Shown one piece after another: positions 42,131-52,195 of a stretch of 64,000 nt of DNA. The notes under the pieces were generated by a model. It had not been told where the DNA came from and made no database searches. It was given only the letters and a program-made list of their open reading frames with translations. Source of the DNA: Pelomonas sp. V22. GTDB taxonomy: Bacteria > Pseudomonadota > Gammaproteobacteria > Burkholderiales > Burkholderiaceae_C. A program made the position numbers and the translations under genes. Within the stretch, counting starts at the first letter, position 1. Every line of letters starts with the position of its first letter. The stretch covers positions 248,001 through 312,000 of the forward strand of contig NZ_JAGIXS010000008.1 of the NCBI RefSeq assembly GCF_030014915.1, in the 5' to 3' direction.

Positions 42131-44209
42131 ATGATCCAACGTTCCTCCGCCGCCTTGAGCCTGCTTGCGCTCGCGGCCACCCTGTGCTGCCAGCCCGCGA
42201 GCGCCCAGTCGTCTGCCACCGAAACCCCGCTCACCGCCCTGCCCTACACCCCGAGCCTGGACACCCAGGCCATGGACCGCTCGGTCGACCCCTGTGAGGA
42301 CCTCTACCAGTTCGCGTGCGGCCACTGGAACAAGAACAACCCCATCCCCTCGGACCAGTCGCGCTGGTCGGTCTACGCCAAGATGGCCAACGAGAACCAG
42401 CGCTACCTCTGGGGCGTGCTGGACAAGCTCGCGCAGGGCGGCCCCGAGCGCACGGCCAACCAGGACAAGATGGGCGACTACTTCGGTGCCTGCATGAATG
42501 AAGACGCGGCCCGCGAACAAGGGTTGGCGCCGCTGCAGCCGCTGCTCAGCCGCATCGACGGCCTGGCCGACAAGCGCGAGCTGCCGGCCCTGCTGGCCGC
42601 GCTGCAGCTGGCCACCAACAACGAGCGCTTCTTCTTCCGCTTCTCCTCGGGCCAGGACTTCGCCGACGCCAGCCGCCAGATCGCCTTTGCCGTCGCTGGC
42701 GGTCTGAGCCTGCCCGACCGCGACTACTACCTCGGCAAGGACGCCAAGTCCGTCAAGCTGCGCAGCCAGTTTGAAGCCCATGTGGCCCGCCTGCTGGAAC
42801 TCGGCGGTGCCACGCCTGCGGCGGCTCGTGCCGAAGCGAAGACGGTGCTGAAGATCGAAACCGCCCTCGCGCGCGCCTCGCTCAGCAAGGTCGACAAGCG
42901 CGATCCTTACAAGAGCTTCCACGTCGTCGATGCCCAGGGCCTGCAGGCGCTGACGCCGGGCTTTGACTGGGCGGCCTACCAGCAGGCGCTGGGCGCGCCG
43001 GCCGGCCTCACGCGCTTCAACGTCACCGAGCCCGCCTTCATGAAGGCTTTCGCCGCTCAGCTGAAGGCGCTGCCGCTGGCCCAGCTGAAGACCTATCTGC
43101 GCTGGCAGACCTTGTCCAGCCATGCGGCCCTGCTGTCGCCCGAGCTGGTGCAGGCCAATTTCGACTTCTTCGGCCAGACGCTCAATGGCGTGCCGCAACT
43201 CAAGGCCCGCTGGAAGCGCTGCGTCGAACTCGTCGATGTGCAGATGGGCGAGGCCCTGGGTCAGGAGTTCGTGGCCCGCAACTTCAGCCCGGCGCTGAAG
43301 GAAGCCACGCTGAAGATGACGACGCAGATCGAGACCGCGATGGCGGCCCGCATCGACAAGCTCGAATGGATGAGCCCGGCCACGCGAAAGCGCGCGCAGG
43401 AGAAGCTGCATGCCATCGTCAACAAGGTCGGCTACCCCGATCGCTGGCGCGACTACTCGGCGCTGCCGGTGGCGCGCGGCAGCTTCGTGGCCAATGTGCA
43501 GGCCGGCCATGGCTTCGAGCTGCGCCGCCAGCTGGCCAAGATCGGCCAGCCGCTGGATCGGGGCGAATGGGGCATGACACCGCAGACGGTGAATGCCTAC
43601 TACGACGCGCAGATGAACGACATCAACTTCCCGGCCGGCGTGCTGCAGCCGCCGCTGTACGACGCCAAGCTGGACGACGCGCCCAACTACGGCAACACCG
43701 GCGGCACCATTGGCCACGAGCTGGTGCATGGCTTCGACGACGAGGGCCGGCAGTTCGATGCCCAGGGCAACCTGAAGGACTGGTGGGGCAAGAAGGACGG
43801 CGCTGCGTTTGAGAAGCGCGCCGCCTGCGTGGCCGACCAGTACGCCACGTACACCATCGTTGACGACATCAAGATCAACAGCAAGCTGACCTTGGGCGAG
43901 GACCTGGCCGACCTCGGCGGCCTGGTGCTGGCCTGGGCCGCCTGGCAGGCCCAGATCGCCGACATGAAGCCCGCCTCACGTGACGGACTGACGCCCGAGC
44001 AGCGCTTCTTCGTCGGCTATGCGCAGTGGGACTGCAATGACGCGCGGCCGGAGGCCCTGCGCGTCAAGGCCAAGACCGATCCGCATTCGCCCGGCCGCTA
44101 CCGCATCAACGGCGTGGTGGTGAACATGGCCGAGTTCGAGCGCGCCTTCAATTGCAAGCCGGGCCAGAAGATGGTCAAGCCCGAGGCGCAGCGCTGCAAG
44201 GTCTGGTGA
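42131..44209 (+). CDS. M13-family zinc metallopeptidase (neprilysin/PepO-like)
   Basis: 692 residues. Signal peptide MIQRSSAALSLLALAATLCCQPASAQ. The M13 N-terminal landmark SVDPCEDLYQFACGHW is present. Catalytic part: NAYYDAQMNDINFPAGVLQPP, the zinc motif HELVH in TIGHELVHGFDDEGRQFD and the third zinc ligand Glu in TLGEDLADLGGLVLA. The closing CKVW is the usual C-terminus. Such enzymes cut oligopeptides in the periplasm. Start at 42131 is favoured over an extended frame beginning at 42071. A hairpin (44214-44230) follows the stop. Confidence 0.95.
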   Translation: MIQRSSAALSLLALAATLCCQPASAQSSATETPLTALPYTPSLDTQAMDRSVDPCEDLYQFACGHWNKNNPIPSDQSRWSVYAKMANENQRYLWGVLDKLAQGGPERTANQDKMGDYFGACMNEDAAREQGLAPLQPLLSRIDGLADKRELPALLAALQLATNNERFFFRFSSGQDFADASRQIAFAVAGGLSLPDRDYYLGKDAKSVKLRSQFEAHVARLLELGGATPAAARAEAKTVLKIETALARASLSKVDKRDPYKSFHVVDAQGLQALTPGFDWAAYQQALGAPAGLTRFNVTEPAFMKAFAAQLKALPLAQLKTYLRWQTLSSHAALLSPELVQANFDFFGQTLNGVPQLKARWKRCVELVDVQMGEALGQEFVARNFSPALKEATLKMTTQIETAMAARIDKLEWMSPATRKRAQEKLHAIVNKVGYPDRWRDYSALPVARGSFVANVQAGHGFELRRQLAKIGQPLDRGEWGMTPQTVNAYYDAQMNDINFPAGVLQPPLYDAKLDDAPNYGNTGGTIGHELVHGFDDEGRQFDAQGNLKDWWGKKDGAAFEKRAACVADQYATYTIVDDIKINSKLTLGEDLADLGGLVLAWAAWQAQIADMKPASRDGLTPEQRFFVGYAQWDCNDARPEALRVKAKTDPHSPGRYRINGVVVNMAEFERAFNCKPGQKMVKPEAQRCKVW

Positions 44210-44213
44210 GCAT

Positions 44214-44230
44214 GGGCGGCCGGGCCGCCC
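44214..44230. terminator. GC hairpin between convergent M13 peptidase and cheZ
   Basis: GGGCGGC (44214-44220) and GCCGCCC (44224-44230) form a perfect 7-bp stem with a 3-nt loop in the 30-nt gap between two convergent stops. No T-tract on either strand, so it is at most a weak, bidirectional transcription barrier. Confidence 0.3.
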
Positions 44231-44239
44231 GGCGCCAAC

Positions 44240-44848
44240 TCAGAACCCGAGGCTGGCCAGCAGGTCGTCCACGTCGTCCTGCTTGAGGGCCTTGTCCGGC
44301 ACCTGCGGGCCGGCCAACTGCTCGACCTCGGGCGGATGCTCGGGGTCGGCCTTGGAGGTCTCGATGAGGATGGCCAGCAGCTGGGCCTCGGTGCGGGTGA
44401 TGATGTCCACGACCTTCTTGATGACCTGGCCGGAGAGGTCCTGGTAAGTCTGGGTCATCATGATGTCGCTGAGCAGGGTGCTCTGGCCGTCGGCGAACCG
44501 GGCGGCGCGCTCGGCATAGTCGGCGCATTGCTTCAGCATGGCCCTGGCCATCAGCTCGCTCATCTCGCCCTCGGAGCGGCGGCGCAGTGTCTCCGCCAGC
44601 TCGCGCCCGCGGGCGGCCACGCTGTCGCATTCGGGCATGCCCTTCTCTACGGTTTCCAGCACCTTGTGAGCCGCATCCTCGGTCAGCTTGCCCACGTAGA
44701 CCAGGCGGTCGCGGGCATCCGGGATCTCGCGCGTCACCTGCGTCAAGGTACGGTCATAGCCCAGCTCGCGCAGGGCCTCGTGAAGGGTGCGGGCCAGGTG
44801 GCCGAGCTGTTCAAAGGCAATGGGCTGGAGGGGCAAAGGGGTGCTCAT
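44240..44848 (-). CDS. cheZ: chemotaxis phosphatase CheZ
   Basis: 202 residues. CheZ removes the phosphate from CheY-P. The active helix reads DIMMTQTYQDLSGQVIKKVVDII, containing the catalytic Asp/Gln of the family (E. coli D143/Q147). The C-terminal CheY-binding peptide is DDVDDLLASLGF, almost the same as in E. coli. Start chosen at MSTPLPLQ 44848; the frame extends to 44950 without recognised sequence. No cheA, cheY or flagellar gene is present around it, so it is an orphan in this window. It fits the chemoreceptor at 4003-5859. Confidence 0.95.
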   Translation of the reverse strand: MSTPLPLQPIAFEQLGHLARTLHEALRELGYDRTLTQVTREIPDARDRLVYVGKLTEDAAHKVLETVEKGMPECDSVAARGRELAETLRRRSEGEMSELMARAMLKQCADYAERAARFADGQSTLLSDIMMTQTYQDLSGQVIKKVVDIITRTEAQLLAILIETSKADPEHPPEVEQLAGPQVPDKALKQDDVDDLLASLGF

Positions 44849-45105
44849 GGCATTCGTCCTGGGACTGCGAGGGATCTGAACGCGGGAAGGCTGATTTTCT
44901 GCCGACCGGCTTGGAGAAGGCTGACGGCGGTCAAGTCTGCCACCTTCCAAGGGCCACCGGAACGCCCGCCGGCGTGAAGAAATTGGTGCGAAGGCTGGAC
45001 CGCTCCAGGGGCTGAGGGGCCCCGATCAATCGTAGACTCGCCGCACTTGCCGCCTCTTCGGGTCGGTCGTTTGCCGCCCGGGCTGTCGCAAGTCGAAGGG
45101 CTCCC

Positions 45106-46224
45106 ATGCGGTCCAGGCTGTCATTTGCCGCGCTCGTGCTCGCCATGGCCCTGCTGGGCCCGGCGTACACCTGGGCGGCCGCTTCAGCGGCCGAGATCCG
45201 CGTCGGCAGTTCGGCCGCGCTCAGCGGCCAGGCCGCCGGCCTCGGCCTGCGCTTCCATGCCGGCGCCGCCGCCTACTTTGCCCAACTGAATCATCAGGGC
45301 GGCATCGGTGGTGCGCGCGTGGTCGTCGACCTGCTCGACGATGCCTACGAATCCGACCGCGCCGACACCAACAGCCGCAAGCTGGTCGAGGACGAGCGTG
45401 TGCTGGCCCTGTTCGGCTATGTGGGCACGCCCACCAGCAATATGGCCCTGCCCTATGTGCGGCGCTGGAAGATCCCCTTTGTCGGCGCCTACACCGGGGC
45501 CGAGATGCTGCGCGAGCCCTACAACCCGCTGGTGTTCAATGTGCGGGCCAGCTACAAGGAAGAGGCCCAGCAACTGGCCGTGGCCATGAAGGCTGCCGGC
45601 GTGCGCACGCTCAACGTCTTCTACCAGGCCGACCTGTTCGGCCGGGCCGGCCTCGAGGCCATGCGCGCGGCGGCGGCGGCGGCGGGCATCCGCATCCTGA
45701 CCACGGCCACGGTCAAGCGCAACACGGCGGCGGTGGATGCCGAGGCGGCATCGCTTACGCAGAGCACGCCTGCCGATGCGATCTACCTGGTGAGCACCTA
45801 TGCCACGACGGCGGCCTTCGTGCGCAGCGCGCGGGCCAAGGGCTTTGGCGGGCGCTTCTACACGCTGTCGTTTGCCGGCCTGGAGCAGCTGCGCCAGGCC
45901 CTTGGCAAGGCGCAGTTCAAGGGCCTGACCATTGCCCAGGTCGTGCCCGATGCCGAGGACCGCAGCCTGCCCATCGTGGCCGAGTACCAGCAGGCCATGC
46001 GCGATGCGGGCGACAGGCATTTCGACTCGATCAGCCTCGAGGGCTACCTGGCAGCGCGCGTGCTCGCCGAAGGCCTGCGCCGGGCTCGCCATCCGCTCAG
46101 CCGCGAGAGCCTCGAGCAGGGCCTGGAGGCCATAGGCAGTCTGGACCTCGGCGGCTACCGCGTGCATTTCGGGCCGGGGCTGCGCAATGGCTCCAGCCTG
46201 GTGGAGCTGCGCGCTCAGCCCTGA
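45106..46224 (+). CDS. orphan branched-chain-amino-acid-type binding protein
   Basis: 372 residues. Signal peptide MRSRLSFAALVLAMALLGPAYTWAAASA. The type I periplasmic fold shows IRVGSSAALSGQAAGLGLRFHAGAAAYFAQLNHQGGIGG at the N-terminus, DDAYESDRADTNSRKLVEDERVLALFGYVGTPTS, and a closing RVHFGPGLRNGSSLVELR. These are LivJ-like hallmarks. There is no permease or ATPase nearby, so it may feed a distant transporter or act as a sensor input. Its stop is 13 nt from the convergent pstS-like stop. The 257-nt gap to the divergent cheZ holds no recognisable element. Confidence 0.88.
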   Translation: MRSRLSFAALVLAMALLGPAYTWAAASAAEIRVGSSAALSGQAAGLGLRFHAGAAAYFAQLNHQGGIGGARVVVDLLDDAYESDRADTNSRKLVEDERVLALFGYVGTPTSNMALPYVRRWKIPFVGAYTGAEMLREPYNPLVFNVRASYKEEAQQLAVAMKAAGVRTLNVFYQADLFGRAGLEAMRAAAAAAGIRILTTATVKRNTAAVDAEAASLTQSTPADAIYLVSTYATTAAFVRSARAKGFGGRFYTLSFAGLEQLRQALGKAQFKGLTIAQVVPDAEDRSLPIVAEYQQAMRDAGDRHFDSISLEGYLAARVLAEGLRRARHPLSRESLEQGLEAIGSLDLGGYRVHFGPGLRNGSSLVELRAQP

Positions 46225-46236
46225 GCCAGGTCTGTT

Positions 46237-47286
46237 TCAGAGCGCCAGGTAGGCGATGGGCGCGCCGTCCTGCGCCTTGACCTCGGCCAGCCGCGCCGCC
46301 AGCTTGGACTGGATGCGCACCGGCAGCGGCGCAAAGCCGGTGCCGCGCGTCAGCTCATCGCCATGCAGGAAGCACCAGTAGAGGAAGCGCATGGGCGCCA
46401 CGGCGGCAGCGGCACGCGGTGGGCGGGCATCGATCAGGGCGAAGCTGGTCAGCGTCAAAGGCCAGCTGTCGGCGCCGGGCCGGTCCAGCAGGCTGGCGCG
46501 GTCGTCGCCCTTGGACTGCAGCTCGCTGTGGCGGATGGCGGCCATGAAGCCGGCCTCGGAGGCGCTGACCCAGCGGCCCTCGCGGTTGCGCAGCTGCACG
46601 CTGCTCAAGGCGTCGCGGGCCACCCGGTCGTAGCTGACATAGGCAATGGCGCCCTCGGTGGCCTTCAGCAGGGCGCTCACGCCATCATTGCCCTGCGCCG
46701 CCAGCACCTCGCCCGGCCAGGCCGGCAACTGGCTCGCGCCAATCTCGCTGGCAAAGCGCGGCGACACCGCCGCCAGGTAGCGGCTGAAACCCTCGGTCGT
46801 GCCCGACTTGTCGGACCGCACCACCCGCTTGATGCGCAACGCCGGCAGGGCGAGGCCGGGGTTGAGGGCGGCGATGCGGGCGTCGTTCCACTGCGTCAGC
46901 TCGCCGCGCATGATGTCGGCCAGCAGCTCGCCGGTGAGCCGCAGCCGGCCGCTCGGCACGCCTGAGAGACGCACCACCGGCACCACGCCGCCCACCAGCA
47001 TCGGAATCTGCAGCAGCTGGCGCTTGGCCAGTTCCTCCGGGCTCAGCGGCGAATCGGAGCCGCCGATCTGCACCTGGCGGGCACTGATGCGCTTGATGCC
47101 GTCACCCGAGCCGGTGGCCTGGTAGCTGACCTGCACGCCGGCCGCCCGGGTGTAGGACTCGGCCCAGCGCAGATAGACCTGCGACGGGAAGGAGGCGCCG
47201 GCAGCCTGGACCTGGGCCAAGCTGGGCAGGCTGGCCGTGGTCAGCAGGCCGGTGGCGACTAGGCATCTCAGGGCGGAGCGGAACAT
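46237..47286 (-). CDS. pstS: PstS-like phosphate-binding protein
   Basis: 349 residues. Signal peptide MFRSALRCLVATGLLTTASLPSLAQ. The phosphate-site motifs of PstS are recognisable: QAAGASFPSQVYLRWAESY, SYQATGSGDGIKRISARQVQIGGSDSPLS and VVRSDKSGTTEGFSRYLAAVSP. IAYVSYD and a C-terminal WCFLHGDEL match the family too. No pstCAB-phoU genes are adjacent, so it is a solitary copy that may be alternative or regulated separately. Length fits (about 340). Symbol is by similarity. Confidence 0.85.
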   Translation of the reverse strand: MFRSALRCLVATGLLTTASLPSLAQVQAAGASFPSQVYLRWAESYTRAAGVQVSYQATGSGDGIKRISARQVQIGGSDSPLSPEELAKRQLLQIPMLVGGVVPVVRLSGVPSGRLRLTGELLADIMRGELTQWNDARIAALNPGLALPALRIKRVVRSDKSGTTEGFSRYLAAVSPRFASEIGASQLPAWPGEVLAAQGNDGVSALLKATEGAIAYVSYDRVARDALSSVQLRNREGRWVSASEAGFMAAIRHSELQSKGDDRASLLDRPGADSWPLTLTSFALIDARPPRAAAAVAPMRFLYWCFLHGDELTRGTGFAPLPVRIQSKLAARLAEVKAQDGAPIAYLAL

Positions 47287-47370
47287 GGGCGCGCGGGATC
47301 GGTGGCAGGACCCGCGATGCTAGGCAGCCCATGTGACAGGCGATCACGACCCGAAGCGCAAAGAGCCATG

Positions 47371-47403
47371 AAAAAAGCCCCGGGCTCCAGGAGCGCGGGG
47401 CTT
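47371..47403 (-). terminator. strong Rho-independent terminator after the DUF4397 gene
   Basis: AAGCCCCG (47375-47382) pairs with CGGGGCTT (47396-47403), with an inner GCTC/GAGC stem, and reading the minus strand the hairpin runs into a run of T (complement of 47371-47376). It lies 21 nt past the DUF4397 stop and separates that gene from pstS. Confidence 0.85.
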
Positions 47404-47423
47404 GGCAGGCGAGGGGCCTGGTC

Positions 47424-48737
47424 TTAGGTGCGATCGCGTCGCAGGATGCCTTGCGGGGCGTTGGCGCCGCCACCCAGCACGAAGACCGTGTAGACGGTGC
47501 CTTGCAGCACGGTCAGGCCGGTTTCCTTGTACAGCGGCGTTGCCGACAGCGGCGAGGACACCGACAGCTGCGAGCTGCTGCTGGCTGCCACGTTCAGCAC
47601 GCTGGAGGCCGTGCCCGGCAGCACGTTGTTGGCGATGGCGCTGAAGTCCAGCGTCAGCGTCAGGCCGGCGCCGGCGGTGGCCAGGCCGTTGATCAGGCGC
47701 ATCTTGGAGGTGCCGGCGGTCGTGGGCAGGCGGTTGTCGTCGCTCAGCACAGTCAGCTGCGGCGCGGTGGCGTCGCCGTACACCATCAGCGTGTAGTCGC
47801 CGCCAGCGGCCAGGTTCACATTGGCAACCGGCATGGCAACGCCATTGACGGTGATGTTGACGCCGTTGTTGCCGGCCGTCAGGGCCACGTAGTCACCGAT
47901 CTGCGGAGCGGCCGTGCCGACTTGCAGCAGCGTCTTGCCACCGGTCGTGGCGCTGACCGTCGGGAAGACGTTGGCGACATTGCTGGCGACTGCAGCCACG
48001 ACGCGGGCTCGCGCGCTGGTCGCGGCGTAGTTGGTCGGGGTGCCTTGCTGCTGCATGAAGATGCCGTTGACCAGCACGCCGCCTTGCGTCGGGGTGATGA
48101 TCAGGCTGTGCACCTTCAGGGCTTCGAGCGAGATGGACGGGATGTCCAGCAGGATCTTGGTGCGGTCGCCGGCGGCGGTGACGCGGGCGCGGAATGTGCC
48201 GCTGTTCAGGCCGACGTAGCCGCTGCTGGAGCCACCATTGACCGCGCTGGCGGTCGGGGAGGCGTTGTCCAGCGTGTCGGTGGCACCGGTCAGGTAGAGG
48301 TCCACGGCGCCGGCGTCGGCGGCCAGGTTCAGCACCAGCAGCTTGGAGGTGCCGGCCGTCGTCGGGGCGGCTTCTTCTTCCTGCAGCAGGGTGGTGCGCA
48401 GAGCGCCCGACCAGCCGTAGGCGATCACGCTGTAGTGGCTGCCGCCGGTCAGGGTGGGGGTGATGGACGCCAGCGTGGTGCCAGTGCCGTTGGCCTGGAC
48501 CTGGCTGGCCGTGGCGCCGGTGTCGACGCCCGAATAGGTGCCAGCGTTCGCGTAGGCGATGCCGGTGCTGGCCTTGGTGGTTCCGATGGTCAGGTCCAGC
48601 GAGCTATAGCCCACGCTGGCGTTGACCAAGCGCATCTGCGCACTGCCGCTGCCGCTGCCACCACCACCGCCACCGCAGGCGGTCAGCAGCATGCTGCCGA
48701 TAAGGGCCACCGAGGTGGCCAGACTTCCAAAGCGCAT
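47424..48737 (-). CDS. DUF4397-repeat lipoprotein
   Basis: 437 residues. MRFGSLATSVALIGSMLLTAC gives lipobox LTAC, then a Gly-rich tether (GGGGGGSGSGS). Two DUF4397-like halves begin AQMRLVNASVGYSSLDLTIG and SKMRLINGLATAGAGLTLTLDF, each with the Y-SVI/YTLMVYG strand (SHYSVIAYGWSG, DYTLMVYGDATA). The protein is Ala/Thr/Ser-rich as expected for surface beta-sandwich repeats. Start 48737 has AGGAGAG upstream; a longer frame lacks a signal peptide. Likely surface-exposed with unknown role. It is a stand-alone gene with its own terminator. Confidence 0.85.
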   Translation of the reverse strand: MRFGSLATSVALIGSMLLTACGGGGGGSGSGSAQMRLVNASVGYSSLDLTIGTTKASTGIAYANAGTYSGVDTGATASQVQANGTGTTLASITPTLTGGSHYSVIAYGWSGALRTTLLQEEEAAPTTAGTSKLLVLNLAADAGAVDLYLTGATDTLDNASPTASAVNGGSSSGYVGLNSGTFRARVTAAGDRTKILLDIPSISLEALKVHSLIITPTQGGVLVNGIFMQQQGTPTNYAATSARARVVAAVASNVANVFPTVSATTGGKTLLQVGTAAPQIGDYVALTAGNNGVNITVNGVAMPVANVNLAAGGDYTLMVYGDATAPQLTVLSDDNRLPTTAGTSKMRLINGLATAGAGLTLTLDFSAIANNVLPGTASSVLNVAASSSSQLSVSSPLSATPLYKETGLTVLQGTVYTVFVLGGGANAPQGILRRDRT

Positions 48738-48823
48738 CGCACTCTCTCCTGAAAATAGGTTCCCGATTGGACGGGGCCGCCATTGCTGGGCCGCGTCGCA
48801 ACTTGTCGGACTGTAAAGCATAG

Positions 48824-51031
<2,208 letters not shown>

Positions 51032-51154
51032 ACAGCCTGTCGGCGTGCTTTACAAAGCGCGAGCCGCCTGATTCATACGGGCGAATGACGCGCACCTGTG
51101 CGGCGTGACTTTTCACAGGGTGGAAATCTGCTGCCGCGGCCGCAGGAGCAGGGG

Positions 51155-51171
51155 TTGGCATGGTTCTGGCT
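51155..51171 (+). promoter_or_regulatory. candidate sigma-54 promoter of the PEP-CTERM gene
   Basis: TTGGCATGGTTCTGGCT carries the invariant GG (51157-51158) and GC (51169-51170) ten bases apart, as required for RpoN. Only one base of the -12 TTGC element differs (TGGC). The predicted start is near 51182, leaving a 45-nt leader with AAGGAGA. PEP-CTERM genes in related bacteria are known to depend on the PrsK/PrsR and RpoN system. Confidence 0.6.
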
Positions 51172-51226
51172 ACTGGCTGTGTCATGGCCCCGCCGGGTGG
51201 CGGGGCAATACCTCCAAGGAGACACC

Positions 51227-51892
51227 ATGCAAATCAAAAAACTGTTCACCGCAGCCTCGATGGCTTTCGCGTTGGGCCTTTGCGGCGTTGCCCAGGCCGA
51301 CGTGATCAACTTCACCGGCGGCACGGCCACCGACGTGGGCGCCGGCACCCATGTCACGTCGAACTCCAGTTCGTTCAGCAACATCGTCAAGTACGAGCAA
51401 CTGGGCTACCGCGTCGAGTTCATCGGCGGCACCGGCTACATCGGCAATTACTACGGCGCCGGCAATGACGTGATCCACGGGCACTGGGACACGGGTGACT
51501 ACGGCACGCTGACCCGCATCAAGTTCAGCCGCATCGACGGCGCTGCGTTTGATCTGAACTACTTCCTGCTCACCTCCAACACCGACACCGGTGGCGGCGC
51601 CGCTTCGGGCAACGAGCGCGCCTTCATCCACGCCTCGTCGGATGGCGTCACCGATGATTACAGCCAGCTGCTGCCGGTCGAGAACTGGGGCTTCCCGGCG
51701 ACCGCGGTCATGCTCGGCTCGCAGTTCGACAGCGTCAAGGCTTTCTGGTTCGACGTCGAGAATGCCGTGGACTGCTTTGGCATGGACATGTTCTACATCA
51801 ACGAGGCTGCACCGGGCGTGCCGGAGCCGGCCTCGCTGGCCCTGGTGGCTCTGGCGCTGGCCGGTGTGGGCGTGAGCCGCCGCCGCCGCTGA
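51227..51892 (+). CDS. PEP-CTERM sorting-signal protein
   Basis: 221 residues. Signal peptide MQIKKLFTAASMAFALGLCGVAQA. The mature domain is rich in Gly, Asn, Thr, Asp and aromatic residues (FIGGTGYIGNYYGAGNDVIHGHWD), fitting a beta-rich exported protein. The end VPEPASLALVALALAGVGVSRRRR is the exosortase signal: VPEP, a membrane helix and an Arg-rich tail. It should be processed by exosortase and linked to extracellular polysaccharide or biofilm. No exosortase gene is in the window. ATG 51227 with AAGGAGA upstream; a strong terminator follows. Confidence 0.93.
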   Translation: MQIKKLFTAASMAFALGLCGVAQADVINFTGGTATDVGAGTHVTSNSSSFSNIVKYEQLGYRVEFIGGTGYIGNYYGAGNDVIHGHWDTGDYGTLTRIKFSRIDGAAFDLNYFLLTSNTDTGGGAASGNERAFIHASSDGVTDDYSQLLPVENWGFPATAVMLGSQFDSVKAFWFDVENAVDCFGMDMFYINEAAPGVPEPASLALVALALAGVGVSRRRR

Positions 51893-51934
51893 AAGCAGGG
51901 CATTGCCCGGGCGTTTATCGCCCAGGCCTCCTTG

Positions 51935-51961
51935 AAGGCACCGCTTGCGGTGCCTTTTCCT
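51935..51961 (+). terminator. Rho-independent terminator after the PEP-CTERM gene
   Basis: AAGGCACCGC (51935-51944) and GCGGTGCCTT (51947-51956) make a 10-bp stem with a very tight loop, and TTCCTTTTT follows. It lies about 40 nt past the stop. Confidence 0.88.
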
Positions 51962-51992
51962 TTTTGTGCGCCCCGGCCGGGCTCAAGCCGGC

Positions 51993-52019
51993 GCTCACGC
52001 TTTGCAGCAAACCGTGAGC
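51993..52019. promoter_or_regulatory. 27-bp dyad upstream of the GGDEF/EAL gene
   Basis: GCTCACG (51993-51999) mirrors CGTGAGC (52013-52019), and TTTGC (52001-52005) mirrors GCAAA (52007-52011), around a central A at 52006. Only the C/C pair at 52000 and 52012 breaks the symmetry. Too long and regular for chance, and too tight in the middle for an RNA loop, so a protein-binding operator is likely. It is 177 nt before the ATG, in the 303-nt gap that otherwise holds only the upstream terminator; TTGACC at about 52137 might be a -35 element. Confidence 0.6.
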
Positions 52020-52195
52020 AATTGCGGACTTGCACTGTGGCGCCTAGTGGCCAACCCTGAGCCTGGACAGGGGGGCCGCACCCACACTTCCGACCGGTCG
52101 TCAAAACAAAGAGGGACACCCCGCCGTACCAGGGTGTTGACCAACTATCGCCTCCGTCTCATCAGGACGGTGGCGCCGACAAAGGTTCGGAAGCG

